DNA of 10,109 bases, taken from assembly GCA_029865665.1 (NCBI GenBank), contig JARXAV010000292.1, positions 1 through 10,109 of the forward strand, in the 5' to 3' direction. Position 1 is the first letter of the stretch; the number at the start of each line of letters is the position of its first letter. Origin of the DNA: Flectobacillus sp. (GTDB lineage: Bacteria; Bacteroidota; Bacteroidia; Cytophagales; Spirosomataceae). Below, in pieces: positions 7,033 through 10,109 of the stretch. The notes beneath the pieces are model-generated. The model was not told where the DNA came from and made no database searches. It saw nothing but the letters and a program-made list of their open reading frames with translations. Made by a program: the position numbers and the translations under genes.

Positions 7033-7758
7033 TTAAAAACCTTTAAGGTCTGCTTTCTTTTTACTGTTGGCTCTTTCTTTTATTCTGTCTTTTATTTTCT
7101 GCGTTTCAATTTCAATTTCTTTATTGTGCGTTTCGTCTGATAGTAAAGTAAAAGCAACTACGCTTTGTTCTCCATGTCTATTATACCAACTCATCAGCGT
7201 ATATTCACAAGTAATATTTGGTTTATCTACTAACCATTTTGTAGTATATGTTTGATCGGTTTTTACAAAGGTTGCTCCATATCCATTTTGAAATGTATGG
7301 TCTTTCTTTTTTACATCCATTTCACCATCTCCATATTTTGTTTTCATTAACTCGCTCATTTGTGAATCTGAAATTTGAATGAAATAAAGTAAACCGTTGA
7401 AAAATTTAAGTTTAATATCTGTTACAGTTATTTTATCTGTCAAATCATATTTCCCAATTTGAAATTCTCTAACTCTTGGGTCATATTCCCCTTGCGGATA
7501 TGTTTCATTGGTATCGCAAATAACCTCGTACACGGCTCGTGATTTGTTGTGATAAACTTTCTTAAAAAACTCTTCGCTTGATGTGCTTTTGTTCGCATCG
7601 TTTAATTCAGGAATGGCATTAATAGACATCCCAAGTTGAAGTTTACCAAAACCTGTAATTGATTGAGGTAACTGTTTTGTCTTATCGTCTTGTGCCGAAA
7701 GGGTTGTTGAATTCAGAAGTAAAATTCCTAAAATTAGAAATGTTAATGTTGTTCTCAT
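7033..7758 (-). CDS. Secreted protein of unknown function upstream of gajA
   Basis: I do not recognise this 241-aa protein. A clear Sec signal peptide occupies residues 1-22 (hydrophobic core FLILGILLL, cleavage around SAQ), with no lipobox, so a periplasmic or secreted product is expected. Residues 36-52 (GFGKLQLGMSINAIPEL) resemble the LGMs-type opening seen in small BamE/SmpA-like envelope proteins. The middle is beta-rich (ITVTDIKLKFFNGLLYFIQI) and the C-terminus is a charged, Lys/Glu-rich helix (about 210-238). Two cysteines remain after cleavage (81 and 184) and could pair. The gene reads in the same direction as gajA, 71 nt upstream, and no terminator separates them, so co-transcription is likely. 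The start is supported by the signal peptide and the A-rich leader. It may be cargo unrelated to defence; an envelope-located accessory role is only a guess. Confidence 0.75.
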   Translation of the reverse strand: MRTTLTFLILGILLLNSTTLSAQDDKTKQLPQSITGFGKLQLGMSINAIPELNDANKSTSSEEFFKKVYHNKSRAVYEVICDTNETYPQGEYDPRVREFQIGKYDLTDKITVTDIKLKFFNGLLYFIQISDSQMSELMKTKYGDGEMDVKKKDHTFQNGYGATFVKTDQTYTTKWLVDKPNITCEYTLMSWYNRHGEQSVVAFTLLSDETHNKEIEIETQKIKDRIKERANSKKKADLKGF

Positions 7759-7783
7759 TTTTTGTTTTTAATTGTTTGTAATC

Positions 7784-7909
7784 CTATTGCTCTTTCCTTT
7801 TTCTTACTCTGTTCGGTTTTTCAGCTAACCAGTTCGTTACGCTCGATCTTACGCTTGCAGATAACTCCAAAATGTACAAAAGTTTTGTCGTACTTTTTGT
7901 ATCTTTCAT
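7784..7909 (-). CDS. Possible micro-ORF with helix-turn-helix-like stretch (41 aa)
   Basis: An ATG at 7909 opens a 41-codon frame ending in TAG at 7784, 25 nt before the start of the secreted-protein gene and on the same strand. Its middle (LSASVRSSVTNWLAEK, residues 16-31) looks like a turn plus recognition helix of a Cro/CI-type HTH, and the tail is very basic (RVRKRK). The Bacteroidota-type promoter candidate at 7947-7954 would give a leader of about 30 nt. It is too short for a complete HTH domain and may be a leader peptide, a decayed regulator or non-coding DNA. The coding call is weak. Confidence 0.28.
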   Translation of the reverse strand: MKDTKSTTKLLYILELSASVRSSVTNWLAEKPNRVRKRKEQ

Positions 7910-7916
7910 GTCGTAC
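7886..7916. repeat. Paired TGTCGTAC direct repeats over the micro-ORF start
   Basis: The octamer TGTCGTAC occurs at 7886-7893 and 7909-7916, 23 bp apart. This lies just downstream of the expected transcription start of the cargo operon and across the ATG at 7909. The spacing of about two helical turns and the position suit a repressor operator, but no regulator in the window is known to bind it. An adjacent ACAAAA-G-TTTTGT inverted repeat (7875-7887) adds further symmetry. Confidence 0.35.
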
Positions 7917-7946
7917 AATACGGCTCTATCTATTGATTAGATTTTC

Positions 7947-7979
7947 CAAATGTAAAAAATTTAATCATCTTATTACCAA
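7947..7979 (-). promoter_or_regulatory. Candidate promoter of the Gabija cargo operon
   Basis: On the minus strand TACATTTG (7954-7947) exactly fits the Bacteroidota -7 consensus TAnnTTTG. A TTG (7979-7977) lies 22 nt upstream, slightly wider than the usual 19-21 nt. Transcription would start near 7940 and could run through the micro-ORF, the secreted protein, gajA and gajB to the terminator at 2831-2864. No comparable box was found in the gajA spacer. The rest of 7955-8018 is AT-rich with no gene. Confidence 0.5.
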
Positions 7980-8018
7980 TCTTATCACTTATTTATTTCG
8001 CTTTACATCAGAAATTTA

Positions 8019-8138
8019 TTAAACGGTCAAATCCCCCCACTAAATCACCCACAACGGATTCAAATAGCCCTTAAACCTTAGTACAGAGTAATGTAAATGT
8101 ACTCCAGTAGAGTTTCCTGTACTGCCACAAAATCCTAT
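8019..8138. repeat. Direct repeat copy B: 3' end of the intact M23 peptidase gene
   Basis: This is the partner of 2704-2827. It covers the last 33 codons of the intact M23 gene plus about 20 nt beyond its stop codon, including the shared 13-mer TTAAACGGTCAAA (8019-8031). The orientation is the same as copy A, so the cargo between them is flanked by direct repeats. Confidence 0.9.
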
Positions 8139-8603
8139 CGTTTGCCCTTGATAGACCGTGGCATGAAGCTGGGTGGCAAAGCCGTTTAGGTGTCCGTAAA
8201 CGGTTTCAAAACCTAGTAAGTGTTTTATTTTGATGAAGTTACCTAGTCCTGCTTGGTAGCCTAGTTCAATTACTTGTCCGTCTGCAGTGGCGTAAACAGG
8301 TTGGTTGTAGCGTGCTGCTATGTCGATGCCGTTATGAAACTTCACTTTTCCCTCAATCGGATGCACTCGATTTCCGTAGCAGGAAGTTAATCGAAGCTTA
8401 GAAAGCGGATGATAAATCGGTATTTTAAACTCCAATTGCTGCCGAATCCCTTGCATCGTACTGTCAGGGCTGTATTGCCTAAGTAAATCCACCAATTTGT
8501 AGGTACTCATCGACTCTAGTACTTGCTCCATGCCTTGCCCATTTTGTGCATAAATCTTTGTGTTTATCAGGACTAAAAGCACGATTATTTTTATGTTTTG
8601 CAT
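8040..8603 (-). CDS. M23-family (LytM-type) peptidoglycan endopeptidase
   Basis: This is a 187-aa exported protein counted from the ATG at 8603; a GTG at 8612 would add three residues. The signal peptide is MQNIKIIVLLVLINTKIYAQ. A short helical linker precedes an M23 domain with the hallmark GNRVHP..G...FHNGIDIAA (zinc ligands His and Asp), YGHLNGF (catalytic His) and VHLHY (second catalytic/zinc His pair). All active-site residues are present, so it should cleave peptide cross-links in the cell wall. Being next to tra genes, it probably opens a local hole in peptidoglycan for the mating apparatus (inference). It is transcribed away from the membrane-protein gene from a shared promoter region. 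Its 3' end is duplicated at 2726-2830, which marks it as the likely target of cargo insertion. Confidence 0.88.
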   Translation of the reverse strand: MQNIKIIVLLVLINTKIYAQNGQGMEQVLESMSTYKLVDLLRQYSPDSTMQGIRQQLEFKIPIYHPLSKLRLTSCYGNRVHPIEGKVKFHNGIDIAARYNQPVYATADGQVIELGYQAGLGNFIKIKHLLGFETVYGHLNGFATQLHATVYQGQTIGFCGSTGNSTGVHLHYSVLRFKGYLNPLWVI

Positions 8604-8643
8604 ATATTGCACGTTTTATATTATTTATATATCCTTTTATATT

Positions 8644-8651
8644 TATATTTG
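8644..8651 (+). promoter_or_regulatory. Rightward -7 box of a divergent promoter pair
   Basis: TATATTTG matches the Bacteroidota TAnnTTTG -7 consensus exactly and lies 19 nt before the start codon at 8671. No clear -33 TTTG was found at the right distance, although the upstream DNA is very AT-rich. The leader would be only about 10-15 nt. Confidence 0.45.
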
Positions 8652-8654
8652 TCA

Positions 8655-8662
8655 CAAAAATA
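8655..8662 (-). promoter_or_regulatory. Leftward -7 box of the divergent pair, for the M23 gene
   Basis: On the minus strand TATTTTTG (8662-8655) fits TAnnTTTG exactly and lies 43 nt or more before the M23 start codons. It nearly touches the rightward box at 8644-8651, so RNA polymerase binding to the two promoters would compete, tying expression of the hydrolase to that of the rightward genes. Confidence 0.45.
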
Positions 8663-8670
8663 CGAATTCT

Positions 8671-9177
8671 ATGCTAGTTCTCATCAGTGATTTGCTTTCT
8701 GGTTTCTTGATTCTCTTTATCACCGTTCTACTTAATGGAGATATGGGAACAAAACAGTTTTTTCCTTTGCCATTAGTCGGCTTGCTCAATCATCGGCAGT
8801 TTATCAAAAGTCCTTATATGCTACTCTATTTCTACGTGGTGCTTACGGTGAGCTTTAAGTTTCTAGTCGCCAATACGCTTACTGGATTAATGCTTTACCT
8901 AGTATTACTGGGTTTACAATTCTTTGTGTTGGTGTTCATTTTCTACAAAAAATATCATAAGAAGAGCGATTCGTGGCTTTTGTATATGGAGCGAATGACA
9001 GATATTTTGAGCCGTTTAAAAACAGCCTTTCGCAAACCTGAGCCTAAAACGCCTAGTAAACAACTCAGCTTATCCGATATTCAGTACCTATTACAGCAAC
9101 TAATTTTCCCTGGTATTTTCGTGACAACGAACGCTTATGTAGTAACCAATCTTTTCATCTTTTTAAAAATCGTCTAA
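8671..9177 (+). CDS. Small polytopic membrane protein of the conjugation region, function unknown
   Basis: I do not recognise this 168-aa protein as a named family. Hydrophobic segments at about residues 2-21, 47-66 and 70-92 are likely membrane spans. A basic, Lys/Arg-rich stretch follows (93-131, probably cytoplasmic by the positive-inside rule), and then a final hydrophobic segment (about 143-168). The open frame extends upstream to 8560, but that part overlaps the opposite-strand M23 gene. ATG 8671 is the better start because it follows the -7 box at 8644-8651. Its stop overlaps an in-frame ATG of the next gene (TAATG at 9175-9179), which points to translational coupling with the TraI-like protein. 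It may be an inner-membrane part or small accessory subunit of the mating apparatus. Confidence 0.7.
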   Translation: MLVLISDLLSGFLILFITVLLNGDMGTKQFFPLPLVGLLNHRQFIKSPYMLLYFYVVLTVSFKFLVANTLTGLMLYLVLLGLQFFVLVFIFYKKYHKKSDSWLLYMERMTDILSRLKTAFRKPEPKTPSKQLSLSDIQYLLQQLIFPGIFVTTNAYVVTNLFIFLKIV

Positions 9178-9185
9178 TGCTAATC

Positions 9186-10109
9186 ATGAAAAAGACACTC
9201 TTCCTATCCTTTGCAAGTCTTGTGCTGTGCAATGGAATTCAAGCCCAAGCAGCAGTTATTGACCCAAGTAACCTCGCTCAAAACATTTTCCAAGTGATTC
9301 AGTCTAAAATTGAATCAAAACTTACAGGTGATGCAAAAGACATTGCCGATTCGCAATTAAAAACAGAAAGTCAAAGTACTGCGGACATTATAGGCATGAA
9401 CAGCTCGGTTAAAACAGCCTTAAATTTAGAGATGGCTGAATTTAACTATGAAAATTCGCCCTCAGCTCTATACAAAACCTATTACCAAAATTTGGATGTT
9501 CGGGGTAAGAATTACAACATTCTCTCGCACTTGCAACGGGTAAAAGCCTACTATCAGAGTAGCATTCTAGCAATTATCAGTCCTGTTCGTAACGATGCTT
9601 ATATCAAACGGTTCAATGCTCTAGCCGAAGCAGTAAGCACTACCGATTTATTGTATGCTCAATTCACCAATACGGTTGATAATGGCAGTGGTTCAGCGAC
9701 CAGTTTGGCAGCTACACAAGGAGGATATAATTCGACTGTACAATCAGGTTCGTCCTTAGCTGCTCAGGCGGATACCCGTGCGATTCAAAAGGCTTATGAT
9801 AAGCAATTCAATCATTTGTCCACGAATTTATCCGACATTGAAAAGGCCAGAGCAGAAGCAAAACAGAAATTGCAAGATGCAGGAGTTTCATTTAGCGATT
9901 TTACAGCTATGGGTGGATTTACGGGACCAATCAAGTTAGTATCGGGTCTCTTGGGAAATGATGATGCACAGAAATATGGAGACTTGTATAATAGTTTAAC
10001 GGCTCAGTCGAATCAAATTCAAGACCAGATGAACGATTTGACGTATGACTTGCAAGGTCAAATATCCAGTGCTGTCGAAAGTGTAACAGGTGGTTTGGGC
10101 GGGCTTTTT
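9186..10109 (+). CDS. TrbJ/TraI-like periplasmic conjugation protein (partial, runs off window)
   Basis: The frame is open for 308 codons from the ATG at 9186 to the window edge without a stop. An in-frame ATG at 9177, overlapping the previous stop, is an alternative start. A signal peptide (residues 1-22, ending GIQAQA) is followed by VIDPSNLAQNIF, which resembles the (V)xDPxNLAQ opening of TrbJ/VirB5-like and TraI (DUF4141) proteins of conjugative elements. The rest is long, polar and helical, rich in Gln, Ala and Ser, with likely coiled-coil segments (for example around residues 200-240). Proteins of this class act in the periplasm, at or near the tip of the conjugative pilus. It is longer than a typical DUF4141 protein and the C-terminus is not seen, so an unrelated element-specific secreted protein remains possible. 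Confidence 0.6.
   Translation, partial: MKKTLFLSFASLVLCNGIQAQAAVIDPSNLAQNIFQVIQSKIESKLTGDAKDIADSQLKTESQSTADIIGMNSSVKTALNLEMAEFNYENSPSALYKTYYQNLDVRGKNYNILSHLQRVKAYYQSSILAIISPVRNDAYIKRFNALAEAVSTTDLLYAQFTNTVDNGSGSATSLAATQGGYNSTVQSGSSLAAQADTRAIQKAYDKQFNHLSTNLSDIEKARAEAKQKLQDAGVSFSDFTAMGGFTGPIKLVSGLLGNDDAQKYGDLYNSLTAQSNQIQDQMNDLTYDLQGQISSAVESVTGGLGGLF

Noticed and set aside
2865..7860. Integron-type cassette array (attC sites) as explanation of the hairpins near 2919-2964, 7005-7028 and the GC-richer patch near 7820-7860
   Set aside because: The three spacers do not share an obvious core-site pair, their lengths differ, and no integron integrase is visible. The M23 3'-end duplication explains the insertion better, although a cassette origin is not fully excluded.
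7762..8022. 86-codon hydrophobic frame on the + strand
   Set aside because: It is antisense to the candidate cargo promoter, the repeats and the micro-ORF; hydrophobicity comes from T-rich DNA, and there is no leader or family resemblance.
8560..8670. Upstream extension of the 168-aa membrane protein
   Set aside because: It would overlap the opposite-strand M23 signal peptide and cover both divergent promoter boxes; the start at 8671 is simpler.
1..10109. CRISPR array, tRNA-type attachment site or transposase gene
   Set aside because: No regularly spaced identical repeats, no tRNA cloverleaf and no transposase-like ORF were seen on either strand.

Overview
The window looks like part of an integrative conjugative element (ICE) of the Bacteroidota (flavobacterial/sphingobacterial/cytophagal type). 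The evidence is a run of Bacteroidota-specific Tra genes (TraN, TraO, a TraQ-like lipoprotein and a TrbJ/TraI-like periplasmic protein), AT-rich DNA, A-rich leaders instead of strong Shine-Dalgarno sites, and promoter boxes of the Bacteroidota TAnnTTTG type. No rRNA, tRNA or CRISPR array was seen, and the family cannot be fixed from this window.

Layout. (1) 1-2165, + strand: the tail of a TraM-like gene, then traN, traO and a TraQ-like lipoprotein gene, packed with 3-5 nt gaps and closed by a clear intrinsic terminator. (2) 2166-2830, scar zone: a tyrosine-recombinase gene kept only as its N-terminal arm-binding part (2364-2690). Directly after it lies a broken, minus-strand copy of the last 30-odd codons of an M23 peptidase gene. 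(3) 2831-7954, minus-strand cargo read right to left: promoter candidate (about 7950), a possible 41-codon ORF, a secreted 241-aa protein of unknown function, a GajA-like OLD-family ATPase/TOPRIM nuclease, a GajB-like UvrD-type helicase, a hairpin-rich spacer and an intrinsic terminator. (4) 8040-10109, ICE backbone again: an intact M23 peptidase gene (minus), a divergent promoter region, a small membrane protein and the start of a TrbJ/TraI-like secreted protein that runs off the window.

How it fits together. The backbone genes supply envelope parts of the conjugation machine and a wall hydrolase. The cargo is a Gabija-type anti-phage pair. The best structural clue is a diverged direct repeat of about 120 bp (2704-2827 and 8019-8138). 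It consists of the 3' end of the M23 gene and lies on both sides of the cargo, with the intact gene on one side and a displaced 3' end on the other. This is the footprint expected from insertion or cassette exchange at the 3' end of a backbone gene, and it suggests a cargo hotspot inside the transfer region. The least explained parts are the secreted 241-aa protein upstream of gajA, the micro-ORF with repeated TGTCGTAC sites over its start, and the hairpin trio between gajB and its terminator.
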